Below are positions 1 to 12,152 of a DNA stretch of 64,000 nucleotides, in pieces. The stretch spans positions 144,717,012 through 144,781,011 of the forward strand of contig NC_059073.1 of NCBI RefSeq assembly GCF_020497125.1, given 5' to 3'. Within the stretch, counting starts at the first letter, position 1, and each line of letters starts with the position of its first letter. A model generated the notes under the pieces. That model worked only from the letters and a program-made list of their open reading frames with translations. It was not told the origin of the DNA and searched no databases. Position numbers and translations under genes: made by a program. This DNA is from Mauremys mutica. Its lineage: Eukaryota; Chordata; Testudines; Geoemydidae.

Positions 1-679
1 CCTGATCTAGGGAGTTCCACTCTCCCACTTGCCAAAACAGAGCCTGACTCACTCCAGGTTCATTCTGAAGCCTGGACACACACAGCTCGCACCCCCCAGC
101 ACAGGGAAACCCCTAAATGCAGGCGGGTTACATTCACTCCAGGTTTGAGGAGGGGCCCATTCCCTGCCCTCCCCAACCTAAGTCGACCAGGAGGTTCAAG
201 GCAGGAAGAAGCCGCAGAGCTGCAGCAAGCCCGGCAGGGCACACGGTTAGTGGATCCAGCTAGCAGCCCCATTCCGCTCCAAGCTGAGGAGGGACCCACA
301 GGCTGAACCAGCCTCACGGAACCCATCTGTCAACAGCAACCCACAAACCCAGCTATTAAAAGAAAAAGGGTTTGGGAAAAAAAAAAAGGCTGCTCATGGA
401 TGGACTAAAACGACTAAATTTGTGGAACGAGCTGTGGCTCACCCAGGACTCCTCGGGAATCAGAGATTCTCCCGGGGCTGTGTTTGTCCCTGAAAGTTGG
501 AAGAGCAACTCCACCCTTCCCACCCTGCATTTACCTACTACACGAGGCTACGTGTGGTTATGAGGAGCCACACTTAGCACCTCCCATCTGAGGATCTCAA
601 GGAGCTTCATGAAGCACCATTTCCGCCCCCCCTCCCCCTCTCCAGCCGCAGAGCAAGGAGAGAAATGGAGGCAGAGGGG

Positions 680-800
680 ACGGCACTTGCCCGAGGGCGA
701 ACAGACAGTCAGTAGCAGAGCTTGGAATAGAAGAATCCAGGTCTCCCGACTCTCAGTCCATCCCCTCTCCACCGCATAAGCGCTGATCAGTTCTATGTTG
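680..800 (-). mobile_element. MIR-like SINE fragment, antisense
   Basis: The phrase 'cagtagcagagcttggaatagaa...ccaggtctcc' is the reverse complement of the tRNA-derived head of a MIR/CORE-SINE. It is degenerate and lacks flanking duplications. Confidence 0.55.
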
Positions 801-1590
801 CCAAAGGACGTTCCCAATGTCTGAGTGTCCCCTGCTCCAAGGGGAGCCAATGAGGGGTGAGGGTGCCTAGCACCACTGGACACCAGGTCCAAGCACCCTT
901 CAGCAGACCCAAACTCAGCTTGGTGGCCAGAGTCATCCGTCAGCCAATAGACTAATCACAAACACACACACCTCAACAACGCAAGACTCCTTGGGGGCAG
1001 CAAACCAGAGACAGTGGGCACGGACCTAAGCATCTCCAGACCCACCTCCACAGCTAACCCCTTCCTAGATGGGCTTAATCTAGGATGTTTAGATTAAACC
1101 TAAACCTGGATGATTAAACCCAGAGCACTGAAGCAAACCCCGCAGCAGGTTCAGAGCTCTGCAAGTGAAGCCGGGAAGAGGGGCCTGCGAGAGGCTCTTT
1201 CAATTGCAAAATCCATTCTTCTGTAAGCACCACTAATGATTTGTGAAATCCCACACCTGTCTCCTGGGCCAGGTGATTACACAGCGCCTGGAATACACAC
1301 AGCAGGAGCTGGCCTGCTGGGTTCCTAAGCGAGAGGTAGGAGAAAAGGAGTCACGTGTTAGTCACCTACAGAAATCCACCCTCATGCTTTAGCCTGGAGC
1401 TCGTAAGCCAACACCTGACATCAGGGGAATCCATCCGGGGCCTGACAGACACACAGGTGTTTTCTGAAGTCCAAGAGAATCAACCATGCCCAAGGAAGAA
1501 GCTAATTCTGCTCCTCAGAACAGCCAAGTCACCCCCAACAACGCCAGAAACAAGTCTGGCCTTGGAGCTAAAGGTCAGGTTCCGCTCTTA

Positions 1591-1718
1591 GGCCTGGTCT
1601 ACACTTTGCCTGGTGGAGTTCCTACAGCAACAGCCCTGTTGCTGTAGGAAGCATTCTACACTATGGCGCTGCAGCCACATAGTTCCGGTGCTGTAGCATC
1701 CGTAGTGTAGACAAAGCC
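1591..1718. mobile_element. Short hairpin MITE with GGCCTGGTCTACACT ends
   Basis: The left end GGCCTGGTCTACACT is mirrored by AGTGTAGACAAAGCC at the right end. The element is flanked by TTA and TCA, a possible decayed 3-base duplication. Inside, bases 1621-1648 form a perfect 13-base-pair hairpin with a 2-base loop. The same end sequence recurs at 42660-43202 and, more loosely, at 55640-55934. The TNA-type flanks suggest a PIF/Harbinger-like origin, but this is an inference. Confidence 0.65.
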
Positions 1719-2164
1719 TCAGTCATTCTGGCTTTAATCCAGAGTCACTCCACTTATGTCAATGGAGCAACTCTGGAGTTACAGCACAGCAAATGGGAGA
1801 TCAGAATCTCCAAGTCAAATCAGTAACAGGCAGATGAAGATGGGTCAAGTTTTGTGGACTAATCCCCAGAGCCTAGCTCAAAAATAGACCAGCTCCACAT
1901 TGCTTCAACGCTCGTCACCTCCAAGCCCCCGTTCTTCCATGAGGCCAATAAATCCTAGTCCAAGGGTAACAAAACAAAGAACACAGAACTAACAAGACCT
2001 TGTGCTAAACATCACCCGCTTTTTGTCTGTCCTCGTTAGCTGTATTATGGTAGCACCTAGAGGCTCCCGAAACCTAGAGTAGGGCCCCGCTGTTCTGGGC
2101 ACCGTACATATAGAGGGAGAGTCCCTGCCCTGTAGAGCTTACAAACGAAACAGCCAAGACACAC

Positions 2165-2290
2165 ACCGGATGGGTGGGAAGGGAAACAAGTAGTGACTCG
2201 CCTTCAATCCCCCAGCAGATCAGTAGCAGAGCTGGGACTAGAACCCAGGGCTGCCGACTCCCAGTCCTGCGGCCTAGCCACTGTCTGACC
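2165..2290 (-). mobile_element. MIR-like SINE fragment, antisense
   Basis: The sequence contains 'cagtagcagagctgggacta' followed by 'gaacccagg', the antisense form of the MIR-like head. A shorter similar piece lies at about 2475-2545. Confidence 0.55.
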
Positions 2291-3184
2291 TTCCATCCTT
2301 CAGCTAGACATTGCCTGCTTCTCAGGGTAGGGAGCCCGTTTCCTAGTACGCTGGTGCGAGGCACTTTGCAGACACGTATTTGACCATCTCTACCCAAAGA
2401 GTTCTTTACAAAAGTGGGTAAACATCAACACTACCCGCCCCCCGCACCTCTTGCAGCAGGGAAAACTAAGGCATGGGGAATTGCTATGACTTACTGTGTC
2501 AACGGCAGAGCTGGGAATGGACCCCAAGAAGTCTAGACGCCCATGAAGCTCAAAGCCACGTCTGCCAAGCCATGAGATGGCACACATCTCCTGGATCAGA
2601 GTCCATCTCCTGCCAGGATCTAGGCCCTGATACAGGGCTAGAGGTCACACCAGCAGATCTTATTGCATTAGGAAATGTACAAGGTCGGAAGAAGCCCCAA
2701 TACTGGACATTCTCTGGAGCACAAGCTCAGGAGGGAAGCCCAGCCAAGCAGCACCACAGCCAGAGAACTTTAAATCCCTCCAGCTGCATTCTGTTTCATG
2801 AGCACCTCTGCCCTTCCCCCACCTACTCCAGGAGCTGGAGTAAGGGGTAGGGAGTGTGGGGGACTGACAGGAAGAGAATTCCTCTTCCAGTAGCCCAGCA
2901 ATCGCCTCCAGGCTAAGTGATATATACCCTCCAAAGGCAATAAGCAAAGCTCTGCTCCACCCCTTGTTCTGAGAAGTTTGTGCACTGGAGAATCAGGGAA
3001 GCTGCCCATCAGCCTGTAGCGGGGGATAAGCCGCCAGCTATGCGCTACAGCCGGGCAGCTCCTGGACATCCCCCCCACTGCCCTTGTATGTTTACACTGC
3101 ATTTTGGAGGAAGACTCCCAGCCCGGGTCAACAGACTCAGGCTCGCGGGGTTCACACTAGCACCCTAAAGATCGCTGTGTAAGC

Positions 3185-3740
3185 AGCCCCCGAGCTTACG
3201 AGGAGAGATTAAAAAGACTGGGACTATTCAGCTTGGACAGGAGATGACTGTGGGAGAGAATATGGTAGAGGTCTACAAAATCGTGAGTGGTGTGGGGAAA
3301 GTAAGTGTAATTTACCCCTTTACGTAACACAAGAATAAGGAGTCGCCCGATGGAAGTACTAGGCAGCAGGTTTAAAACAAACAGAAGGAAGGAAGTACTA
3401 CTTCTCACAGCGCACAGTCAACCAGTGGAACTCATTGCTGAGGGAATGTCATGAAGGCCAAAAGTATAACTGGGATCAAAAAAGACCTAGATGAGTTCAT
3501 GGAGGACAGGTCCATTCATGGCTTTTAGCCAAGATGGTCAGGGATGCAAACACATGCTCTGGGTGTCTCTAAACCTCTGACTGCCAGATGTTTGGACTGG
3601 ATGCCTGGAGATGGATTACTCAATAACTGCGCTGTTCGATTCATTCCCTCTGAAGCACCTGGCATTGGCCACTGTCTGCAGACAGGATACCCGGCTAGAT
3701 GGACCATTGATCTGACCCAGCATGGCTGTTCTTAGGTTCA
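3185..3740 (+). mobile_element. CR1 LINE 3' fragment
   Basis: This matches the end of ORF2 and the 3' UTR of the CR1 at 32475-35732. Shared landmarks are the 'gaggagagattaaaaagact' segment, the 'gcagcaggtttaaaacaaac' segment, and the terminal 'ggctagatggaccattgatc' phrase. It is diverged, truncated at the 5' side and non-coding. Confidence 0.85.
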
Positions 3741-4159
3741 GAGCCTGGTGGTAATTCAAGCCACAACTTCAAAGGGCTCTAGCATGAGCCCTGCTACCCG
3801 AGTGTCTTGACTTGGGCTGGTAGGCTTGCTCCCATGGTCCCCAAAACCCAGTGTAGACATTGCCTTCTGAAGCACCGCGGGGTGTGATTCCAGATGTTCC
3901 CATGGAAGCCACAACTGCAGTCCTGCCCTCCTAGGAAGAGTGGGCTGTTTAGACTGGAAGAACATGGAGAATTTACCTGAGACTGCTTGGAAGCCTTTTC
4001 ATGGCTTAAATACAGAAAATACTGTAGATGCTATTCCTTAAGAAGGCCCATAGCTCCTCCTCATCTTGCACTTGTGTAAAGGTTGGGATCATGTCTATAT
4101 TACCACCACTGAGGGATTTTATTTGTGTTTCAATGTTCCTCTCACTCTAGGGTTGCACA

Positions 4160-4265
4160 GCCCAATGCATCTAGCACTAGATCGGGAATCGGGAGACATG
4201 GGTTTTATCCCCAGCACTCCCACCCACCTCAGGCAAAGCACATCCCCTCTCAGGACCAAACCACA
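4160..4265 (+). mobile_element. MIR-like SINE fragment
   Basis: 'gcactagatcgggaatcggg' followed by 'agacatgggttttatcc' is the sense head of the MIR-like SINE, with a trace of the 'caggcaaagcacatcccctc' segment after it. It is heavily decayed. Confidence 0.5.
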
Positions 4266-5589
4266 TTCAGCGCTGGTTATTGGACTGGCTGCTCCTTCCA
4301 AATCCCTAATGTAACAGGTGACGAGCACGGCCCACCCACACCAACGTTCAGCCCCGGCTCCAAACCTGAGCAATGAAATAACGTTGTGACGGCCCCAAAG
4401 AAATAAGCATCTTGTTATGAGTTGATCAGCCACAGCAGCCAGCTCTTCCACGAATGCTGACTCTTCACCCAGCCGAGCAACTTGATAGAAACTGGAAAAT
4501 TAGTCATTAACTGACAGGAAGTCGCCCGCCAGTCAACAGGGGTAGCATGTTCTGGGTTATATAGCTAGAGAACACTAGCCCAGCAGCGTCTGCCTGAGAG
4601 ACGCAGAGCTCCCACACAATCCCACGCTAGGAGAGGTTTCTGAGATGCTGGCAGGCACAGAAAGGGTGGAACAAGAGGCTGATGCCCCCACCTTCCACAT
4701 AACTAAACCACACTGGTAACGGTGCCGGTGGATCAGCTTTTCCCGTGGCCACATCACGTTGCTACTGCGGGACAGCTTGCGAATTCCCTGCTCTCCCCAC
4801 TCTGGCTTACGGCCCCTGCGGCAAGCAAAGTGCGCTTAAGCCAGAGGGAGGAGAAAACCTCAAAATTTGGGGTACAAACAGAGCTATTCCACACTAGCTC
4901 TGGGCAGTGCACATTTGGGGTCCAGCGAGGTTCTTAACTCAGGCGTTCTGTCTATGGGGAAACTGCCAGCCATAGCTGTAGTGGAATAACTATTCTGCTA
5001 TCATTGTTCAAGTGTGGGACAGTCTATTCTGGAATTCCAGGATAGCTGGTCCATTTCCAAAGCAGAGTAACTAACCCAGACTAAACAGTCAATTTATTTT
5101 GGAAGAGAACATTCACATGGGGGAGTTATTCCAGAACAGCTATGGCAGAATCACTATGCTGTCAATTTCCCAAAGCCCAGAGTAGCTTTCATTAATGAAA
5201 CTTACATGACATGTCTAAGCCCGGCATTCCCCCAGCAGAGATTGCAGGTCAGAGCACCAGAGCAGACCATCACTGCAGACAGGGTTTGGGTCAAACAGCT
5301 ATTTAGAGCCGTGGAGTGGGTTAAAGGATGCGGCCTTTATTTTAAACGACATGCCCAGCTGCAGGTAAATTTGGTGTTTGCCAGGGTTTTATTTATTTAT
5401 TTGAAACCCGCCACAGCCAGATTCTAATCTTCCATGGATTAACTGGCCAAGATTTGCAGGAGTGGCTTTAGGGGCGTCAATAGGACACGTTAAAGAGGCC
5501 TGGGATGCAGAGGGCAGGAGCCCAGCAGTTCATGGGAAATAGACTCCTTTAGGGAGTCTGAAGTTCGGCACCTTAAAAATTCATTAGTC

Positions 5590-5860
5590 CCTTTTGAAAA
5601 TGTAGCCCACCTATTTCAAAGCCAGAAAGGGCCACAATCTAATCTGACCACCTGCCCAACGGGCCCTGGAATGAGCAAAGAGTTTATAATGCCAGAGGCG
5701 TCCATTTTTCCACACAGCTGCCCCCATTCTAAATCATCTGAGTTTCTCTCTCATTGATCATTCAAGATCAATCCATCCCTAGGAATATCCACCCTGCATA
5801 GAGACCCAGAAATTAAGACTGGTGCAGAACAGCGGGATTCCGACCTCTGCCAATACAGCA
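5590..5860 (-). mobile_element. Old CR1-type 3' region, antisense
   Basis: 'ttcaaagccagaaagggcca' plus 'ctaatctgaccacctgcc' is the beginning of the same antisense repeat family seen at 52680-52817. It continues for about 250 bases with heavy decay. Confidence 0.45.
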
Positions 5861-6359
5861 GCTCCTCTTTCCCCCCAGCCCCTCTAGCAGCAGACTCCCA
5901 TCTTCCTCCAGCATAACCCCACCTGAGCCCTCACCCAGCAGGGGTGCTGGGACATGAACCGCAAACGCAATTGCTCTTAGTCAGTTTCACACTGCTGCCA
6001 GCATGGTGCGGAAAACCCGGCTGTGCAGGAGTTACAAGTGCCACTGTGCCATTGGAAAGCACTTGTCTTCCGCTGGAGACACTTGAGAGAGGAACGTGAA
6101 ATGAGCGTGAGAGCAGGTGAATAATTCGCAGGGGGAAAGAAGAGACTGAGAGACAGTATTCGGGTGCTTATGCAGAATGGATATTCTTTGAACAATCAAG
6201 AAGTCTAAAGCCTCACCCCTGAGATGTTCTATTCCTCCTCCCCAGTTATCTAAGGTAGGGCAAGATTCCCCCATCTGGCAGCCAACAACAAAATAAGAAC
6301 CTCAACATTTAGGCAGGAGTCATAACTGCTCATGTTTTGTTTTTAAAACCGCATGACAC

Positions 6360-6880
6360 ACAGCACCGTAGGAGTAGAAGGGACGTGCCGGGTCACCGAG
6401 TCCAGTCCCTGGCTATCACTGGCAATGCCGTCATTAGGTCCCATTCATAAAACGTAGCAAGTTCCATCTTCAAGCTCGTTAGGTAGTTTGCCCCAACTCC
6501 TGCTATTGGAAGCTGGGCCAGAACCTCACTCCTCTGATGGTTAGAAACCTTCTAACTTCCAACCTATGTTTGTTCATGAGCCACCATTGTCCTCTAGTTT
6601 GGAGAGCTCTTTCTCTTCCCTGGTGTTTGCCCTCCTGATGTATTTATAGAGGGCAATCATATCCTTGTCAGTCATTGCTTTGCTAGGCTAAACAAGCCAA
6701 GCTCTTTCAGTCTCCTCTTATGGCTCTCCATTCAACTGACCATCCCAGCACCCTTCTCTCCACCTCTCGCAGTCTGAATTAGTCTTTTTTTTCCAAACAC
6801 GGGTGAGCAGAATTGCACACAGTATTCCAGAGGACATCTTACCAGTGCCTTGTCCAATAGCACTAATACATCCCTATCTG
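6360..6880 (-). mobile_element. CR1 LINE 3' fragment, antisense
   Basis: Landmarks of the CR1 3' region in reverse orientation appear in order. They include 'gccccaactcctgctattgg', 'gagccaccattgtcctctag', 'cctgatgtatttatagaggg', 'gctctttcagtctcctctta', and finally 'cacacagtattccagaggac', the antisense of the ORF2 end. It is non-coding. Confidence 0.8.
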
Positions 6881-7225
6881 ATCCGGTCAGAAAGCAACTT
6901 TCCACACTGATATCCCAAGGGGCCTTATCATTGCATGGACACAGACAGCTGGGCCAGGAGGTGCAGCCATTTAAAAAAGCAAGCAAGTCTGTTTCCAGGC
7001 TAAAGACAGAGAGATCCCTTGAAATCCAAACATGAGACGGTTCAATCCCTGACAGATTGGACTCTGCTCTCCAGAACCAGAAGACAAAGAGCTGTGTTGA
7101 GACCTGTGCTGAGAAAAAGGAGCCCAAGTCTTCTACTCTCAGCCATGTTGAGTAGTCCCTACCTTGGGCAAGTTGCCCTAGTGACCACTCAATGCGACAG
7201 CTTGCATGAGTGAAGGTTGCAGAAT

Positions 7226-7485
7226 TCAGGCCTATAGTAAGAGCATCATAGGAAGTGACATACCTGGATCAGAGCAGTGGTCAATCTAGTTCCAATGCAG
7301 ACAATGGCCAGCACTGAACGATTCAGAACAAGGTGCACGAAACCCTGCAAGAGGCAGGTCTGGGATAACCTGTCCCAAGGGAAAGTTGTCTCCTGACCCC
7401 CAAAAGCTAGAGGTTAGCAGATGCCCTGGAGCATGAGGATTCTGACAGGCAGGACATCTGGAAGAGCAACATTGTTTAGCAATCA
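7226..7485 (-). mobile_element. Old CR1 3' remnant, antisense
   Basis: The phrases 'ggtcaatctagttccaatgc', 'acaatggccagcactgaacg' and 'aagttgtctcctgaccccca' are the antisense of a CR1 3' UTR of an older subfamily. It is too diverged for any coding content. Confidence 0.6.
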
Positions 7486-8045
7486 AACTGGTTAACAGGA
7501 CAGCAGCGATATCTAAGCTTCCTCACGGAAACCTAAAGAGCTGTAGACCCACCACATTCCATTCCCGGAAAGATTAATTTAAAGATGATGGGAAAGCTAA
7601 CATCTAACCAAAAATAACCAACAGTCTGTTACATTTTCAAATTTCCTCCACTTTTAGGAGATATCCCAAGATCATTTATTTGATGGCATCTTTTCATACC
7701 CTTTTCCAGTAATTTCAAGTGAAAGCCCAGGAATTTGATCCAAACAAACAAAAAAACCTCACAAGCTATGTCTTTATCTTCATGCCATATAACACTAAGT
7801 TATCATGTCATCTTGGATCAACAGTTCTGAGTCTCCCCAAACACTACCCCAACATTTCTTAAGTGACTAGTGATTTTGCGGGTGTCCAACTTGAGACAAC
7901 ACCTTAAAGGGGTCTGATTTTCAGAGGGTGAGTGCATGGCCATTAAATGCCCCTCAATCTGGATACACCCCCCAAATCATTAGTCACTCTTGAAGATTTA
8001 GACTGAGCTTTCCCCATCTTGTGCTTCTTAAAAATAAGCACAGGT

Positions 8046-8302
8046 CAGGGCTGGCTCCAGGTTTTCTGCCACCCCAAGCGGGGGAAAAAAAAAAAAAGCC
8101 GCGGCAGCGCAATCGCACCACTCCTCTCTTCAGCGGCAATTCGGCAGCAGGTCCTTTGCTCCGAGACGGACTGAGGGACCCCCTGCTGAATTGCCACCGA
8201 AGAGACCGGGATGTGCTGCCCCAATAGCTGCCGGAGTGCCGCCCCTTTGTACTGGCCGCCCCAAGCATCTGCTTCTTTAGCTGGTGCCTGGAGCCAGCCC
8301 TG
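8046..8302. mobile_element. Non-autonomous hAT transposon (MITE), 257 bp
   Basis: The ends are perfect 16-base inverted repeats (CAGGGCTGGCTCCAGG). The element is flanked by an exact 8-base duplication, GCACAGGT, at 8038-8045 and 8303-8310. Eight-base duplications and CAGGG-type ends are the signature of the hAT superfamily. The interior is GC-rich ('gccaccccaagcgggg') with no transposase frame. The related element at 59647-59941 shares the 'ccaccccaagc' interior. Confidence 0.92.
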
Positions 8303-8889
8303 GCACAGGTTGTCATATTTTCAAATGCAATACATTTCTTTTTTAAAAAAATAAACCTACTTAATTTAAATTTTAAATAAATCCTTTTAAAAAAAATCAT
8401 TGATTTTTATCCAGCATGAGTATGAGGCACCTTGATACTGGTATAACGGTATCCACACGAGGGGTTGAACCAGAATAAATATATTGGTTTAAAAACAAAC
8501 AGAAAAATCACATCCCTGACATGGTTTTACCAGCGATGAAACTGTGCATAGATCAAGTCTTCGTACAAACAGCTAAAACGCAGCCAGCATAGGGCAAAGT
8601 AGCCTGTTGCGTGGCAGACAGCAGTGTGCAAAGAGAAGTATTTCAACTTGGTATGCTCCAAAGGGAAAAGGAATTTGCTGCTACTTCCCGATCTCTCTGT
8701 CTCTTTAAGAATTACATGTGCAACATTTTTAACCAGAATGTAGCAACCACCCCAGCCGGTAAAACCAGAAATTTGTAATCTTTGTCCTATATAATGCTGC
8801 AAGTCTTGTTTTATAGCTCTCACTCAGAGATGCTTTATTGATAGGATCTTGCTCTACAGAATGAAGCAGGTTTCCTTGGTTTTCCTAGG

Positions 8890-9372
8890 TGAAGTTGTAC
8901 GGAGGATCAGAGCTGCAGGAAGAGGGACATACAATATCCGTCCCATCTGAGCTCTTTCCCCACCCCTAGGAAGGTCTACTTATCTGGGATTGTTTCAATC
9001 TATTTAGCTTAACAAAGAGAAGGTTAAAGGGTGACTTGATTACACTCTAAAGTATCTACAGGGGAACAACCATTTCATAATGGGCTCTTCAATCTAGCAG
9101 AGGAAGGTCTAACATGATCCAATGGCTGGAAGTTGAAGATAGACAAATTCAGACTGGAAGTAAGACAAAAAAATTTTGACAGTAAGGGTAATGAACCATT
9201 GGAACAATTTGCCAAGGTGGATTCTCCATTATGGGCAATTTTTAAATCAAGATTGGATGTTTTTCTAAACAATCAGCTCTAGGAATTATTTGGGGAAGTT
9301 CTCTGGCTTGTGTCATTCAGGAGATCAGACTAGATGGTGGGGCCGTCTGGCCTCGGAATCTATGAGCTCTTC
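8890..9372 (+). mobile_element. CR1 LINE 3' fragment
   Basis: The order of landmarks is that of a CR1 3' end: 'ctaacatgatccaatggctg', 'aatgaaccattggaacaatt', 'gattggatgtttttctaaac', then the terminal 'gatcagactagatggtgggg' and 'tctatgag'. The repeat at 9377 was inserted at its end. Confidence 0.8.
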
Positions 9373-9376
9373 TTTT

Positions 9377-9547
9377 AGGGGGTAGGGATAGCTCAGTGGC
9401 TTGAGCATTGGCCTGCTAAACCCAGGGTTGTGAGTTCAATCCTTGAGGGGGCCATTTAGGGATTTGGGGACTGGTCCTGCTTTGAGCAGGGGGTTGGACT
9501 ATTTGATCTCTTGAGGTCCTTTCCAACCCTAATAATCTATGATTCTT
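9377..9547 (+). mobile_element. Turtle tRNA-derived SINE (Cry/PolIII SINE type)
   Basis: The head is tRNA-like, with an A box TAGCTCAGTGG at 9389-9399 and a B box GTTCAATCC at 9434-9442. The 3' half ('gcagggggttggactatttg' to 'ctatgattct') matches the CR1 3' tail, as expected for a SINE mobilised by CR1. A second copy lies at 42930-43166 in reverse. This family is known from cryptodiran turtles and supports the lineage call. It is not a functional tRNA gene. Confidence 0.85.
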
Positions 9548-10784
9548 CCAGCTGGGGTACTTTGGATTTCAAACAATCCCAAACTGCAGTAAGAAGAATG
9601 CTACTGTTGCCAGATGGTGGTCTGGCACCTCCACTTTCGTTCCAGCTGCTAAACTGCATTCGAAGAAGTGGCTGCGGTGATGAATGCTACCACCCTACTG
9701 ACACTTTCCCATGTAAGCAACTGCCGCAGATGGGGCTGTTTTGTGATCACAAGTGGGAAGGGAGGTGGGGCCTGGGGACCAGCAAACAGGAGGGGAGGGA
9801 TCCTCGAGCCATGTTCAACATGAAGAGATGGTCCACACTGAGACAAAGTTTGAGAACCCCATGCAAAGAGAGACATGGCTGGTGCTTGACACCTTATTAA
9901 AAGAATAGGCAGGCAGGCCAGAGTAACTTTTCCCCAGGAACGGGGGGGGGGATGCTAATTTGACCGGGAATTCTTGTGAGTTGCAAGCATCAAGTTGCAC
10001 ACTCTTCTAGCCTCTCCGTCCCACTCGCTCCTCCACCCCTTTGTGAGACTCACCTGTTGCATCTCGACTTTCTTTGGGGCCTGAACCACGTCTGCCTATG
10101 GGTCTGAGCACCCCTTAGTATAACAGGCGTGCCGATCAGATTCAAACAACTCCCCCTAGCTGTGTACATCACTACAATACAGTGCTCAGAAGAAGACTCT
10201 TCTCCTAGCCAGCTCCAGCCGCGATGCACAACAATTGACTCATGCCACTTCCAAAGGCCCCGCTCCCCCCGCAGCTCTCCGAGCTGGACAAATATTTTCT
10301 TTGCTGTCGCAAGCCAGTTTGGCTTAAGAGCAGCGCGAGATAACATGCACACTGAGAGACAAGAGTGCCACCACCAAACGTCAGTCCAAACGCGTCCAAG
10401 TTATCTTCCCCTCCAACCTCTTCCTAGAAGAGCAAACTCCCTTTGTGAGCATCAGCACAGACTGATCATTTCTGTGTCGTTTCTTACCCAGCCAGGGCTT
10501 GGACACAGGATCTTTGTTTAAAGGGGCATTTGCTTCGCTCTGCACATGACACCCCAACCAATTCCACAGCAATCAAAGAGGAGCTGGCTGGCACAGCTGT
10601 TGTTTCCCAGGTAGAGATAGGAAGCAGGATCAGTTTTTAAAGAAATAAAGATCCCATTTTTCATGCAACTACCCTGAGAACTCCACCCCACCCCCCTAAT
10701 ATCCCAATGGTCCATCTCATTCAGTATCCTGTCCCCAGTGCCATAGGCTCCTGGTCTTAATCCAATTTGTAAATACTAGGAATT

Positions 10785-11020
10785 AGGTTTCCTGCAACTT
10801 CCCTGATGCTTCTGGTGCCAGCCACAGTCAGACAGGTTACTGAACTAGACAGACCTTCGGACTGATCCAGTCTCACAAGTCCTGTGAGTCCTAGATGCTC
10901 CATAATGGCACCAAATAATGCAATGCTCTGCCATTGAAGGGAGAAGAGAATTTCTTCCTGACCCTTCTCAGGGATCAGCTAGAGCCCTGAAGCATAAGGA
11001 TTGATAGAACCTCTCTCATT
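10785..11020. mobile_element. Old CR1 3' remnants in both orientations
   Basis: Bases 10790-10885 ('tgcttctggtgccagccaca', then 'gaactagacagacc') read as a sense CR1 3' end. Bases 10930-11020 ('aatttcttcctgacccttct', 'agccctgaagcataagg') read as an antisense one. Both are strongly decayed, so the boundaries are approximate. Confidence 0.45.
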
Positions 11021-11823
11021 TGTATCCAAGCTAACCTCCCTGCAAGTGGCACTGTTTGCACAAGGAAGAAATTCACCCAGGGACAGAGGAGTCAACATAA
11101 GGCCCTCCACACCACTGATGCCCTGCACAGGGGTTGCACAGGAAGGGTGAGACGGAAGCAGGGCCAGTGCCTTCACAGCCTTACTATGCCACAGAATTGC
11201 CCTCCAGAATGTCTTCACATAGGCTAAGGCTGAGGGGACCGCTTGGGTTTGGGGGGGAGAAGATGAGGCCAAAGTAGGAGCCAACAGGATTTGCATTTAT
11301 AGGAACTCAAAGCGTCCCCAAAGTGACGTGGAAGGAGCCTTAAACCCCAGATTGGGGAGCTCAATTTCGCCCCACAGCCAGCCAACCCACCTGCACTTCT
11401 CTCCCCACAGACCACAATTACTCACACTTTTCACACACAAGGACCAAATTCCACTTTCACTGACATCTCTGTGACCCCACTACAGTCAATAAGCCAAATT
11501 CCCCACTCTGTAGTCATTGTCACCAGGGCTGCATGAGCAGTGGGGAAAACACACCCAGGAGGTGAGAGGGCAGAACTCACCCGTAACTGTTGGGCCCTAT
11601 TTTAATAGGTTTCCTGAGTTGCATCTTTGCTATTTGCCTCCATATTATCCTGCACCAGGGAGTTACACCAGTTATCCCCCACACTTAGGCAAACCACGAA
11701 GATGTAGGAAGTGGAGTATTTCTAAGCTTTCAGAGCTCCCCATGGAGTGGGAGTGGAAAGCACGGACTTCACGAACCGTTACCAGCCACGCAAGCTCATT
11801 CAACAGCCCAATCGGGCACTCAC

Positions 11824-12138
11824 CTCTCTGAGAAGCACCGATTTTTTCTTCTTCAGCGCCTCGCACTTCCTCATTTTGCAGATCTGGTGGCTGGTCCTTC
11901 GATTCACGCAGTGGGTGCACGCACCGCAATTGCCCTTCCTCAAGCAGGGGACGCAGAGCCCGCAGCGCTTCCGTTTCTTTGGCACCTGGCCGGAGGCGTC
12001 TATGCCAAGACAGACATCGCTCTTCTCCAGGATCAGAAAGCCGCCTTCGCAGGCACTCAACATCTCGCCGCCTTCAGGGAAGCCGTAGGCACCTGCCGAT
12101 TCATTCCTAAGCTGCAGCAACGACTGGAATTTCTTCAT
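11824..12138 (-). CDS. TET3: TET3 first coding exon with the CXXC domain
   Basis: TET3 is a nuclear 2-oxoglutarate/Fe(II) dioxygenase that oxidises 5-methylcytosine in DNA; its long isoform binds CpG-rich DNA through an N-terminal CXXC finger. This exon encodes 105 residues. The start codon at 12138 has a good context (gagccATGA). A short aromatic N-terminus (FQ near residue 4, GFPEGG near 20-25) is followed by KKRKRC at about 54-59, the CxxCxxC clusters (CGLCVPC, NCGACTHC), NRRTSHQICK and RKC, then a lysine run and LLRE. Spacing and the NCGACT signature fit TET3 better than TET1 or CXXC4/5. A consensus donor GTGAGT follows at 11823-11818. A plausible acceptor (ccccag) sits at 12153-12158, so the exon may begin at 12152. 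The catalytic exons lie outside the window. Confidence 0.93.
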
Positions 12139-12152
12139 GGCTCCTTGTTGGA

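Larger units (their letters stand above)
1..11823 (-). other. TET3: TET3 intron downstream of the CXXC exon
   Basis: This stretch follows the splice donor of the TET3 CXXC exon on the minus strand and reaches the window edge. I see no further TET3 exon in it: no long open frame, and nothing resembling the large central exon or the cysteine-rich/dioxygenase exons. It is filled with old CR1, MIR-like and DNA-transposon fragments listed separately. The intervals 1-680, 810-1590, 4270-5590 and 9550-10780 hold no feature I can name. Confidence 0.7.

Noticed and set aside
9377..9450. A tRNA gene, suggested by A-box and B-box sequences
   Set aside because: The sequence continues into a CR1-like 3' half and occurs again in reverse at 42930-43166, so it is a tRNA-derived SINE. 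No cloverleaf with a proper acceptor stem was found.
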